Source: Gaoshiqia sediminis
GTDB taxonomy: Bacteria; Bacteroidota; Bacteroidia; Bacteroidales; Prolixibacteraceae
DNA: 37,855 nt
Direction of reading: 5' to 3'
Assembly (NCBI RefSeq): GCF_025907915.1
Contig: NZ_JAPAAF010000040.1
Coordinates: 1-37,855 of the forward strand
The translations under genes were made by a program, and so were the position numbers. The stretch's first letter is position 1, and every line of letters begins with the position of its first letter. Below are positions 16,192 to 24,671 of the stretch, piece after piece. The notes under the pieces were generated by a model that was not told where the DNA came from, searched no databases, and saw only the letters and a list, made by a program, of their open reading frames with translations.

Positions 16192-16977
16192 ATGTCAACA
16201 AAAAACTCTTCCCGCAGAGATTTTATAAAACTAGCATCAGTCGCTGGTTTGGCCACGGCAGGCCTTTCAGCGGCTTGTACACATGCAACATCAACGTTCG
16301 AAAAACCGGAAAGGGAGAACCTGCGATTTTTGTTTCAGGGCGATTCGATTACGGATGGCAACCGGGGGCGAAACGAGGATCCGAACCACATTCTGGGGCA
16401 TGGCTACTGCTTCGCCGTTTCGAGCCGGATTGGCGCTGATTTTCCGCAATATGGTTTTCAATTTTTAAACCGGGGTATTAGTGGCAATATGGTTAGCGAT
16501 CTCGAAAAAAGGTGGCAAACGGATACCTTGGATTTAAAACCGGATGTGTTAAGTCTGTTGGTGGGTATAAACGATGTGAACGCTTTGGTTGAAGGGAGAG
16601 AAAATGCGATGGACACCAATGCATTCGAAGCCACTTATCGAAAACTGCTTACGTCATGCAGGGAGCAGAATCCTGATATTTTAATCGTGTTGGGTTTACC
16701 CTTCTTTTTTGCTGCCGGATGGCGTAAGGAGCAGTACGAAAAGTGGCGTCCGTTAACGCTTGAACGCGCCGAAATCGTGAAGCGGATTGCGGTTGATTTT
16801 GATGCCGTGGTTGTTGATTACCCCAGGGTTTTTGAAGAAGCGAAGCAACGCGCCCCGATTGATTATTGGATTTGGGACGGCGTGCACCCAACCGTGTTTG
16901 GGCACGAATTGATGGCTCGTGAATGGATTAAGCAAGTTAGCGAAAGGCTCGGGTTCCTGAAGTTTTATGAGAAATAA
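16192..16977 (+). CDS. SGNH/GDSL esterase with Tat signal
   Basis: The protein has 261 residues. The N-terminus has a twin-arginine motif SRRDFIK followed by a hydrophobic stretch and LSAACTH, so export by Tat, possibly as a lipoprotein, is predicted. The SGNH blocks are complete: GDSITDG with Ser52 (block I), GISGN (block II, Gly), LVGINDV (block III, Asn) and DGVHPT with Asp229 and His232 (block V). This points to a carbohydrate O-acetylesterase in this context. The gene follows the alpha/beta-hydrolase by 16 bases, making a pair of unrelated esterase folds in one operon. The SGNH esterase at 37008 has a different export signal and is not a close copy. Confidence 0.88.
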   Translation: MSTKNSSRRDFIKLASVAGLATAGLSAACTHATSTFEKPERENLRFLFQGDSITDGNRGRNEDPNHILGHGYCFAVSSRIGADFPQYGFQFLNRGISGNMVSDLEKRWQTDTLDLKPDVLSLLVGINDVNALVEGRENAMDTNAFEATYRKLLTSCREQNPDILIVLGLPFFFAAGWRKEQYEKWRPLTLERAEIVKRIAVDFDAVVVDYPRVFEEAKQRAPIDYWIWDGVHPTVFGHELMAREWIKQVSERLGFLKFYEK

Positions 16978-17010
16978 AAAGATAATTTTAGTTGAATTAA
17001 TAAAAAAAAT

Positions 17011-19101
17011 ATGAAAAGGTCCTTAGGCGGATTAACGTTACTATTACTAATGATTTCAGGATTCACTGCCAGGCCACAGGATGCCAACCGGTTTTTCCCG
17101 GAAAAAGACCTGATTAAAACTGGTATTTATTATTATCCGGAACATTGGCCGGAAAGTCAGTGGGAAAGGGATATCAAGAAGATTGCCGATGTGGGTTTTG
17201 AGTTTGTCCATCTGGCTGAGTTTGCCTGGTGCAAAATGGAACCCGTAGAAGGGAAATATGATTTTGCATGGCTGGATAAGACGGTGGAGATTTGTGCCAA
17301 ATATAAGCTGAAAGTAGTAATGTGTACCCCCTCGGCCACGCCTCCGGCATGGATGCGTGTGAACTATCCCGAAACCTTCATTATGGATGGCCATTATATT
17401 CGGGCCGAAAACGGTACCCGTGGGCTAAACTCTACAGTCAACCCCAAATACTGCATGTTTGTTGAAAAAATCGTTAACGAACTGGGCAAACGTTACGGGC
17501 GGAATAAAAACGTGATAGGATGGCAGGTTGATAACGAACCGCCGGCAATTGCTGATTACAGCCCTTCATCGCAGGAGGCGTTCAGAAAGTGGCTGAAAGA
17601 CAAGTACAAAACGATCGATGCCTTGAATGTTGCCTGGGGAGCTGCCTTTTGGAGCCAATGGTTCAATGGGTTCGACGAGATTGTAATCCCTAACGCCACA
17701 TTAGTTGGATGGTGGGGCAACAATCCTCATGCTTTGCTCGATTTTAAACGTTATTCAGCAGATAGTCAGGCCGAATTTCTTGATTTTCAGGCCGGGGTTT
17801 TAAGAGAGCATATCCTCGACAATCAATACATCACCACCAATTATACAGCTATTTCGTCTGGCGCTGATCCAAGACGGACTACTAAACTTGATTTTGCCGC
17901 ATACACTGCTTATCCCAACGGAGGCAGCGATAATATCGGTGAGCAGGGGTTTAGGTTAGGTAACAGTAAGGCAATTCTTTTTGCGGCTGAGTATTACAAA
18001 TCGGTCGGGGGTGTTTCGGGAGTGATGGAAATCCAGCCGGGACCAGTGAACTGGGGGAGCTATAATCCGCTGCTTCTACCGGGCACGATACGTATGTGGT
18101 TGTACCATACTTTTGCGGGAGGCGGCAAGCTGGCCTGTTCTTATCGCTTCCGCCAGGTTTTATATAGTTCGGAGCAATACCATTCCGGCATTATGCAAAC
18201 GGATGGTGTAACTCCATCGCCGGGAGGTGAAGACTATGTGCAGTTCATGAAGGAAATAAAAGAGCTGCGGAAACAGTACAAACCAGGTGTTAAAATGCCT
18301 GAGAAACTGGCTGCTCGTTCAACGGCAATTCTTTGGAACCTCGAAAATTACTGGACAATTGACCGGCAAAAGCAAACCTTTCAATGGGACACGTGGAATT
18401 ACCCGGTTAAATTTATGGAAATTGCAAAATCTTTCGGCGCACAAGTCGATGTTATTCCGGAATCGGCTGATTTCTCCAAGTATAAATTTCTTATTGTTCC
18501 CGCGTATGAATTGGCCGATTCGGCATTGGTAGAGAAATGGCGCGATTATGCGGCCAGTGGAGGCCATTTGGTTATTACCTGCCGTACAGCGATGAAAGAC
18601 CGAAGCGGGCATTTCTGGGAGGCAGAAACAGCAGCGCCAATAGCAGGGCTAATCGGCGCACATGTTGAGGCAACCGATATGCTTTCACCCTATAAAAATG
18701 GCGATGTACTGATGAACGCAACCCATTATAATTGGAATAACTGGGCCGATTTGCTTGTGCCTGATAAAGGAACTGAAGTACTTGCTACGTACAACAACCA
18801 GTTTTATAAAGGGAAAGCCGCTGTGGTAAGCCATCGTATTGGCAAAGGTTCTGTAACCTACCTTGGTGTTGATACGGATGATTCAAAACTGGAAAAAGAT
18901 ATTTTACGGAATATCTATACAACAGCCGGGGCAACTACGGAAGACTATCCGGAGGGAGTGTATGTTTACTGGCGGGACGGGTTCAATATCGCCGTGAACT
19001 ATTCGTCCGATGAATATAACATGAACATTCCCGAAACTGCAAAAATCCTTGTTGGGGAAAAGACAATGAAACCTGCAGGGGTTTTGGTTTGGCGAGAATA
19101 G
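17011..19101 (+). CDS. GH42 beta-galactosidase
   Basis: The protein has 696 residues with a signal peptide (ending FTARPQ). It has the classical GH42 barrel: IYYYPEHWPESQWERDI, FVHLAEFAWCKMEP, CTPSATPPAWM, acid/base Glu176 in WQVDNEPP and nucleophile Glu340 in VMEIQPGPVNW. A flavodoxin-like trimerisation domain (KFLIVPAYELADSALVEKW, GGHLVITCR) and a C-terminal beta-domain follow. It acts on beta-D-galactosides, or alternatively alpha-L-arabinopyranosides. It is more canonical than the GH42 at 4253. It is the last gene before the strong terminator at 19144. Confidence 0.92.
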   Translation: MKRSLGGLTLLLLMISGFTARPQDANRFFPEKDLIKTGIYYYPEHWPESQWERDIKKIADVGFEFVHLAEFAWCKMEPVEGKYDFAWLDKTVEICAKYKLKVVMCTPSATPPAWMRVNYPETFIMDGHYIRAENGTRGLNSTVNPKYCMFVEKIVNELGKRYGRNKNVIGWQVDNEPPAIADYSPSSQEAFRKWLKDKYKTIDALNVAWGAAFWSQWFNGFDEIVIPNATLVGWWGNNPHALLDFKRYSADSQAEFLDFQAGVLREHILDNQYITTNYTAISSGADPRRTTKLDFAAYTAYPNGGSDNIGEQGFRLGNSKAILFAAEYYKSVGGVSGVMEIQPGPVNWGSYNPLLLPGTIRMWLYHTFAGGGKLACSYRFRQVLYSSEQYHSGIMQTDGVTPSPGGEDYVQFMKEIKELRKQYKPGVKMPEKLAARSTAILWNLENYWTIDRQKQTFQWDTWNYPVKFMEIAKSFGAQVDVIPESADFSKYKFLIVPAYELADSALVEKWRDYAASGGHLVITCRTAMKDRSGHFWEAETAAPIAGLIGAHVEATDMLSPYKNGDVLMNATHYNWNNWADLLVPDKGTEVLATYNNQFYKGKAAVVSHRIGKGSVTYLGVDTDDSKLEKDILRNIYTTAGATTEDYPEGVYVYWRDGFNIAVNYSSDEYNMNIPETAKILVGEKTMKPAGVLVWRE

Positions 19102-19143
19102 CTTGACAGTTCCGGGCTTGCCGGTCTGGAGGACTGGTTCGAG

Positions 19144-19185
19144 AATGCGTCATAAACAATAAGTTCTGTTTATGACGCATTTTTT
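19144..19185 (+). terminator. Strong Rho-independent terminator after GH42
   Basis: A perfect 14-bp stem, AATGCGTCATAAAC with GTTTATGACGCATT, has a 10-base loop and is followed by a T run. It lies 43 bases after the GH42 stop and marks the end of that transcription unit. Confidence 0.93.
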
Positions 19186-19214
19186 GTTTCCGGGGGCGAA
19201 GAAAATACAAGAGA

Positions 19215-19240
19215 GTACTGTGTGAGAAACATCACAGTAC
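19215..19240. promoter_or_regulatory. Crp-like palindrome TGTGA-N6-TCACA
   Basis: Positions 19221-19236 read TGTGA, six bases, TCACA, which is the exact core of the Crp/Cap consensus. An overlapping wider dyad, GTACTGTG (19215-19222) with CACAGTAC (19233-19240), extends the symmetry. It lies between the terminator and the GH43 gene, about 105 bases upstream of the start codon. Bacteroidota have Crp-family carbohydrate regulators, but whether this is their site is inference. Confidence 0.5.
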
Positions 19241-19342
19241 CTATCCGGGGCGGATGTCGCGTATTTTTACGATTTGTTTTCTTAAATCCTTACTGGGTGC
19301 TCACAATATCGTTGATTCGACCAAACCTAAACAATGTAAAAA

Positions 19343-20863
19343 ATGAAAGTGATAATTAAACCGATACTTGTTATTCTGTTTTTCCAGTTGACCTTCCACG
19401 TAAAAGCCCAATACCAGACCCAACCCTGCGATAAAGGCGACGGGTATTATTTAAATCCGGTTTTTGCTGGTGATTATCCCGACCCAAGTATTATGCGCGA
19501 TGGTGATACTTATTATATGGTTCATTCGTCATTTGAGTATTATCCCGGCTTGACGGTTTGGGAGTCAAAGGATCTGATAAACTGGAACCCGGTTACCAGC
19601 GCACTGCACAAGTATATTGGTTCGGTATGGGCCCCGGATATTGCAAAATATAAAGACAAATACTATATCTATTTCCCGGCCAATGATAAAATTTATGTCG
19701 TGGTTGCCGACTCAATCAATGGTCAGTGGAGCGACCCCATTGATTTAAATATAAAGGCTATCGATCCCGGGCACGTGGTCGATGAAAACGGCAAACGCTA
19801 TTTATATTTCAACAGTGGTGGTTATGTCCAGTTATCTGATGACGGACTTTCAGTAGTCGGGGAAATTACACACTCGTACGATGGTTGGCCAATTCCACGC
19901 GACTGGAGCATCGAGCTTTTTGCATTGGAAGGCCCTAAACTGACAAAACATGGCGACTATTATTACCTGACGGTTGCCGAGGGCGGAACCGCAGGGCCAG
20001 CTACTGGTCACATGATTATTTCAGCCCGTTCGAAATCTCCTTTTGGTCCTTGGGAGAATTCGCCATACAATCCGATTGTCAAAACCTGGAGCAAAGCAGA
20101 ACGGTGGTGGTCAAAAGGTCATGGAACGATATTGGAGGATACAAAAGGAAGTTGGTGGGTTGTATTTCATGGCTATGAAAAAGACTACCTTAACATGGGA
20201 CGCCAAACCCTTATGGAACCGATAGAATGGACAGAAGACGGTTGGTTTAAAATTACCGATGGGGTCAAAACCGAAGAACCGATCAAACGGCCTTATGCCG
20301 AAACTGCAAAATCGACTTTTTCGCTAAGTGATGACTTTGACGGAAAGTCATTGGGCCTGCAATGGAAATTTTTTGGTGAATATGATACAACCCGGTTTCA
20401 TTTCGCAGATAATTCATTGGTCGTAAAAGGGAAAGGAAATTACGTTAGTAATTGTTCGCCAATGTTATGTGTTCCATCTGACCATTCATATACCGCGGAA
20501 GTAGAGTTGGTCATTGACGGAAATGCGGTAGGTGGTTTGGTGATGTTTTATAATAACAGTGCATATTCAGGAATTCTGGCCGACACTGAAAATGTCCTGA
20601 CCAATCTTCGGGGATGGCAGTTCGCATCAGAAAAGAATGTAATTGAAAAACATGTCTTTCTGAAGCTGAAAAACACAGAGAATACGGTAGACATGTTTTA
20701 CAGTACTGATGGCGAAAACTGGACAAAAATAGAAACTTCGCTGGAAGTTTCTTCGCTGAATCATAACGGGTTAAGTGGTTTTTTAAGTCTGCGAATCGGC
20801 CTTTGTGCCATTGGAGAAGGAAGTGTGCAGTTTAAGAATTTTAAATATCAACCTATTAAATAG
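19343..20863 (+). CDS. GH43 beta-xylosidase / alpha-L-arabinofuranosidase family enzyme
   Basis: The protein has 506 residues with a signal peptide (ending VKAQ). The five-bladed propeller carries the canonical GH43 triad: base Asp47 in DYPDPS, pKa modulator Asp141 in IDPGHV, and general acid Glu196 in LEGPKL. Other marks are SVWAPDIAKY, GHGTILED and GRQTLMEPIEW. Residues about 325-506 form a C-terminal beta-sandwich (SLSDDFDGKSLGLQWKFFGE), as in GH43 beta-xylosidases with an XynB-like accessory domain. It would remove xylosyl or arabinosyl side residues; the subfamily and sugar cannot be decided by eye. It opens the GH43-GH3-GH5 unit after a terminator and the palindrome. Confidence 0.92.
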   Translation: MKVIIKPILVILFFQLTFHVKAQYQTQPCDKGDGYYLNPVFAGDYPDPSIMRDGDTYYMVHSSFEYYPGLTVWESKDLINWNPVTSALHKYIGSVWAPDIAKYKDKYYIYFPANDKIYVVVADSINGQWSDPIDLNIKAIDPGHVVDENGKRYLYFNSGGYVQLSDDGLSVVGEITHSYDGWPIPRDWSIELFALEGPKLTKHGDYYYLTVAEGGTAGPATGHMIISARSKSPFGPWENSPYNPIVKTWSKAERWWSKGHGTILEDTKGSWWVVFHGYEKDYLNMGRQTLMEPIEWTEDGWFKITDGVKTEEPIKRPYAETAKSTFSLSDDFDGKSLGLQWKFFGEYDTTRFHFADNSLVVKGKGNYVSNCSPMLCVPSDHSYTAEVELVIDGNAVGGLVMFYNNSAYSGILADTENVLTNLRGWQFASEKNVIEKHVFLKLKNTENTVDMFYSTDGENWTKIETSLEVSSLNHNGLSGFLSLRIGLCAIGEGSVQFKNFKYQPIK

Positions 20864-20879
20864 ATAAGTGCATATATCA

Positions 20880-23078
20880 ATGAAATCAAGAATTCTTTTC
20901 ACAATAATGCTTGGAGCCTCACTAGTGGTGCCAGCACAACAAAAAACACCGGTTTATCTTGATGTTACCAAGCCCATTGAAGAACGGGTCGAAAATGCCC
21001 TTTCGCTGATGACTACCGAAGAAAAAGTGGCGCTTTGCCATGCCCAGTCAAAGTTTAGTTCGAAAGGAGTAGCACGGCTTGGAATTCCCGAGGTATGGTC
21101 TGTTGATGGATCTCATGGTGTTAGCGACGAAAAAATCTGGGACGAATGGAGTGGGGCAGGATGGACCAATGACTCGTGTACTGCATTCCCTGCGTTAACC
21201 GCTTTGGCTGCAACTTTTAATCCCGAGATGGCCATGTTGTTTGGCAAGTCGATTGGCGAAGAAGCCCGATACCGCAACAAAACCATGTTGCTGGCTCCGG
21301 GGGTGAACATTTACCGTACCCCGTTGAACGGCAGGAATTTCGAATACATGGGCGAAGATCCATACCTGGCTTCGCGCATGGTCGTGCCGTATGTTCAGGG
21401 TGTTCAGGACAATGGTGTTGCAGCTTGCGTAAAGCATTTCGCATTGAACAACCAGGAGATATGCCGGGGTGAAATCAATGTAAATGTGAGCGACCGTGCC
21501 CTGCACGAAATTTATCTGCCAGCTTTTAAAGCGGCTGTGCAGGAGGGAGAAGCCTGGTCGATCATGGGAGCGTACAACAAATTCAGGGGCGAGTACTGCT
21601 GCCATAACGATCTTCTGCTGAATAAAATCCTGAAACAGGATTGGAAGTTCGACGGTGTGGTTGTAAGCGACTGGGGCGGTGTGCACAATACCGACGAAGC
21701 TGTCAACAATGGCCTTGACATCGAAATGGGGACTTACACCAATGGCTTAACAACACAGGGACATTTCCCGTTTTCAAGCTATTATCTGGCCGATCCCTTT
21801 CTGGAAGGACTTAAATCAGGAAAGTATGACATCGCAAAACTTGATGACAAAGCTCGCCGTATATTGCGTTTAATCTTCCGCACCACTATGAGCGCCAACC
21901 GGCCTTTCGGACGCTTTGTTTCGCCGGAACACAGCCAGGCTGCACGTGAGATTGCCCGGGAAGGTATTGTTCTTTTAAAGAATAACGAACAGTTCTTTCC
22001 CATCCCTTCAGGTAAATACAAAAAAATTGCCGTTATCGGTGAAAATGCTTCCCGCAGTATGGTTGTAGGAGGAGGTTCTACCTCGCTTAAAGTGGCGTAT
22101 GAAGTATCGCCGTTGCAGGGATTGAAAGACAAATATGGCGAGACCCACATTGTTTACAGCATGGGCTATGCATCCGGGCCATCGCTTTACGGAAGGGAAG
22201 AACCATCAAAATTGAATGCCGATTCACTGGTGAATGCAGCTATCGAAGTTGCCCGTGATGCCGATATCGTGCTTTTTATTGGCGGACTCAACAAAAACTA
22301 TTTTCAGGACTGTGAAAGCGGTGACCGCCAGTCTCTTAACCTTCCTTTCGGACAGGACAAGCTGATTGAAGAGCTACTGAATGTAAATAAAAACACAGCA
22401 GTTGTCCTGCTTAGCGGAAACGCAGTTGCTATGCCTTGGGTGGACAAGGTTCCGGCGATTGTACAGGGATGGTACCTTGGTTCGGAAGCGGGCAACGCGC
22501 TGGCCGATGTTATTTCGGGCGAGGTAAATCCTTCCGGCAAACTCCCAATCTCGTTCCCGAAAAAACCGGAAGATATTGGCGCCCATTCTTTCGATAAACT
22601 TTGTTACCCGGGCGACAGTGTCAATGTATATTATAAAGAGGATATCCTGGTCGGTTATCGTTGGTTGGATACCAAGAAGATTGCTCCGCTGTTCCCTTTT
22701 GGTTATGGTCTGAGCTATACCACCTTCGCCTGGTCGAAACCTACTGTTGATCTGGACAAAGTAAAAGCCGAAGGAACAGTAAAAGTATCATTCACGTTGA
22801 CTAATTCCGGAAAAGTTGACGGGGCGGAAACAGCACAACTTTATGTGAGCAAGCCCAAATCCGGGGTGGCCCGTGCAGCCAAAGAACTGAAGGCATTCAA
22901 AAAGGTGTTCCTCAAAGCCGGAGAAAGTCAGGAGGTAACACTGGATGTTCCGGTAAGCAGTTTTGCATACTACAACGAATTGAAAAGTGAGTGGGAAGTG
23001 GAGCCAGGAAGTTACAACCTTATTCTTGGTAGTTCATCGCGTGATATAAAAGGTAATATGACTGTGAACGTTCAATAG
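20880..23078 (+). CDS. GH3 beta-glucosidase / beta-xylosidase (first)
   Basis: I place the start at ATG 20880 (732 residues) because MKSRILFTIMLGASLVVPAQ is a good signal peptide; an in-frame GTG 12 bases earlier adds only MHIS. The GH3 N-terminal barrel shows WSVDGSHGVSDE, KHFALNNQE and the nucleophile region VVVSDWGG (Asp264). The alpha/beta sandwich follows (GIVLLKNNEQFFPIPSG), then the Fn3-like C-terminal domain (PLFPFGYGLSYTTF, ETAQLYVS). It cleaves terminal beta-glucosides or beta-xylosides from oligosaccharides, for example after the GH5 and GH31 have acted. It starts 16 bases after the GH43 stop and is probably cotranscribed with it. Confidence 0.92.
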   Translation: MKSRILFTIMLGASLVVPAQQKTPVYLDVTKPIEERVENALSLMTTEEKVALCHAQSKFSSKGVARLGIPEVWSVDGSHGVSDEKIWDEWSGAGWTNDSCTAFPALTALAATFNPEMAMLFGKSIGEEARYRNKTMLLAPGVNIYRTPLNGRNFEYMGEDPYLASRMVVPYVQGVQDNGVAACVKHFALNNQEICRGEINVNVSDRALHEIYLPAFKAAVQEGEAWSIMGAYNKFRGEYCCHNDLLLNKILKQDWKFDGVVVSDWGGVHNTDEAVNNGLDIEMGTYTNGLTTQGHFPFSSYYLADPFLEGLKSGKYDIAKLDDKARRILRLIFRTTMSANRPFGRFVSPEHSQAAREIAREGIVLLKNNEQFFPIPSGKYKKIAVIGENASRSMVVGGGSTSLKVAYEVSPLQGLKDKYGETHIVYSMGYASGPSLYGREEPSKLNADSLVNAAIEVARDADIVLFIGGLNKNYFQDCESGDRQSLNLPFGQDKLIEELLNVNKNTAVVLLSGNAVAMPWVDKVPAIVQGWYLGSEAGNALADVISGEVNPSGKLPISFPKKPEDIGAHSFDKLCYPGDSVNVYYKEDILVGYRWLDTKKIAPLFPFGYGLSYTTFAWSKPTVDLDKVKAEGTVKVSFTLTNSGKVDGAETAQLYVSKPKSGVARAAKELKAFKKVFLKAGESQEVTLDVPVSSFAYYNELKSEWEVEPGSYNLILGSSSRDIKGNMTVNVQ

Positions 23079-23199
23079 AATAAAATCTTGCAGTGTCTTG
23101 ATTTGCAAAATGCTGCAAAATGAGAGTTCTCTTTTAACTGACACCAAAACGCTTTCCCTTAAGCGATATGACTTGAATAGATAACCGTTAAAACATTTA

Positions 23200-24351
23200 A
23201 TGATGATAATAAAAATAAAACTGCTAATTTTTGCAGTCGGACTTTTGATGTCCATGAATGTAAGGGCACAGCTGCCAACCGCCCGTGAATTAGCAAAGCA
23301 AATGCACGTTGGCTGGAACTTGGGAAACACCTTGGAGGCGATCTGTGGTGAAGATGCCTGGGGGGGCGGTCGGACTTCACAAACATTAATTGATTCAGTT
23401 AAAGCTGCCGGTTTCAATACAATCCGGATTCCTGTAGCCTGGTTTTGCCACTCCGATACGATTACAAGTGAGATTGATGCAGACTGGATTGCCCGGGTGA
23501 AAGATGTTGTGGACTATTGTATTTGCGATAGCTTGTATGTGATCATTAATATGCACTGGGATAATGGATGGCTGGAAAACAGGATTGATGTGGCCAATCA
23601 GCCAAAAGTAAACGAAAGACAATATGCGTACTGGACCCAAATAGCGGACTACTTCAAAGACTATGATGAACATTTGCTCTTTGCCGGTGCAAATGAACCA
23701 AATGCGTCAGATTCAGTCGGAATGTCTATTTTATTGTCTTACTATCAGACCTTTGTTGATGCTGTTCGTGCAACCGGAGGAAACAATAGTTCACGTACGC
23801 TTATTATCCAGGGACCTGAAACGGATATGGAAAAAACCTGTAAATTGATGAACGTCATGCCCAAAGACAAGATTGATGATCGCCTGATGGTGGAGGTACA
23901 TTACTACACGCCTTTCCAATTCTGTCTCATGCAAAAAGATGCAGACTGGGGAGGGGTGGTTTACTATTGGGGGAAAAATAACCATTCAGAAACCGAACCG
24001 GACCGTAATGCCTCCTGGGGTGAGGAGGGGCATATCGATTCGCTTTTCAGCGAGGTCAGAAAGAAGTTTGTAGATAAAGGCATACCGGTCATAATCGGCG
24101 AATATGGCGCGTTTAAGCGAACCCTCAATTCTCCGTCGGATCAGGCACTTAATAGTGCTTCTGTAGAGTATTTTAATAAATATGTTGTAAAAACTGCTAT
24201 TAGTAATGGGTTAATCCCATATTATTGGGATGTTCCCATGGGATTATTTGACCGTCGAACCGGAAAAATATTGGATCGGGGTGTTCTTGATGCGATGATG
24301 CAAGGGGCTAAAGAGATCCAAGAGGCAAATACAGCATATTCGTTTCGATGA
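23200..24351 (+). CDS. GH5 endo-beta-glucanase (subfamily 4-like)
   Basis: The protein has 383 residues with a signal peptide (ending NVRAQ). A single GH5 barrel shows MHVGWNLGNTLEA, GFNTIRIPVAW, acid/base Glu166 in GANEPN, VEVHYYTPFQF and nucleophile Glu301 in IIGEYGA. The GWNLGNTLEA start and VHYYTPFQF are typical of GH5 subfamily 4, which includes endo-xyloglucanases, beta-1,4-glucanases and mixed-linkage glucanases. It is the only obvious endo-acting backbone enzyme in the window, so it probably sets the polysaccharide target. No binding domain is fused. The 121-base gap before it contains no clear promoter; it ends the GH43-GH3-GH5 group. Confidence 0.88.
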   Translation: MMIIKIKLLIFAVGLLMSMNVRAQLPTARELAKQMHVGWNLGNTLEAICGEDAWGGGRTSQTLIDSVKAAGFNTIRIPVAWFCHSDTITSEIDADWIARVKDVVDYCICDSLYVIINMHWDNGWLENRIDVANQPKVNERQYAYWTQIADYFKDYDEHLLFAGANEPNASDSVGMSILLSYYQTFVDAVRATGGNNSSRTLIIQGPETDMEKTCKLMNVMPKDKIDDRLMVEVHYYTPFQFCLMQKDADWGGVVYYWGKNNHSETEPDRNASWGEEGHIDSLFSEVRKKFVDKGIPVIIGEYGAFKRTLNSPSDQALNSASVEYFNKYVVKTAISNGLIPYYWDVPMGLFDRRTGKILDRGVLDAMMQGAKEIQEANTAYSFR

Positions 24352-24409
24352 ATTCATGCCTGACGGTGAAATTGTAGAAATTGCCGATGGGTTATGACCT
24401 ATAAATTTG

Positions 24410-24452
24410 ATTCCCGGCTGAAGCGCTAACTTCGGTTGGGAATTTTAAATTT
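24410..24452 (+). terminator. Hairpin terminator after GH5
   Basis: A 14-bp RNA stem, ATTCCCGGCTGAAG with CTTCGGTTGGGAAT (three G-U pairs, no mismatch), has a 6-base loop and is followed by TTTAAATTT. The T tract is weak, but the position 58 bases after the GH5 stop and the fresh leader downstream support a terminator. Between the GH5 stop and the hairpin, a 15-codon open piece (MPDGEIVEIADGL) could be another gene relic but is too short to assign. Positions 24453-24580 hold nothing I recognise. Confidence 0.6.
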
Positions 24453-24580
24453 AGAACGGGAAACACGTTGAAGAATACAAAGGACGAACAGGCTGCCGCA
24501 AATGAATAGGGATGTAAAGGTGCTTTTGCCGGGTGTAAGATGAATAATAATCGCCATGTGGCGCCATTTACGACATAAGC

Positions 24581-24660
24581 ATACTCTCTTTAATACATAA
24601 AGACCCTCTGGAACCATTGTTTTTTCTGAATTTAGTGCTCCAAATAATTCTATTAAAACC
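24581..24660 (+). promoter_or_regulatory. Leader shared with the GH42 unit (copy 2)
   Basis: This 80-base leader upstream of the GH31 gene matches 4156-4234 in order and spacing: ATAC-CTCTT, an identical ACATAAAG, CCCT, a T run, TTAGTGC and AAAACC. The GH31 start codon follows 11 bases later; in copy 1 the gap is 18 bases. Conservation over about 80 non-coding bases suggests co-regulation of the two units or an ancestral duplication of a promoter region. Confidence 0.6.
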
Positions 24661-24671
24661 AAAACAGTTAA

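Noticed and set aside
23101-23160. Repeated TGCAAAATG and a small CGCTT/AAGCG hairpin before GH5
   Set aside because: Too short to distinguish from chance; no T run and no matching element elsewhere in the window.
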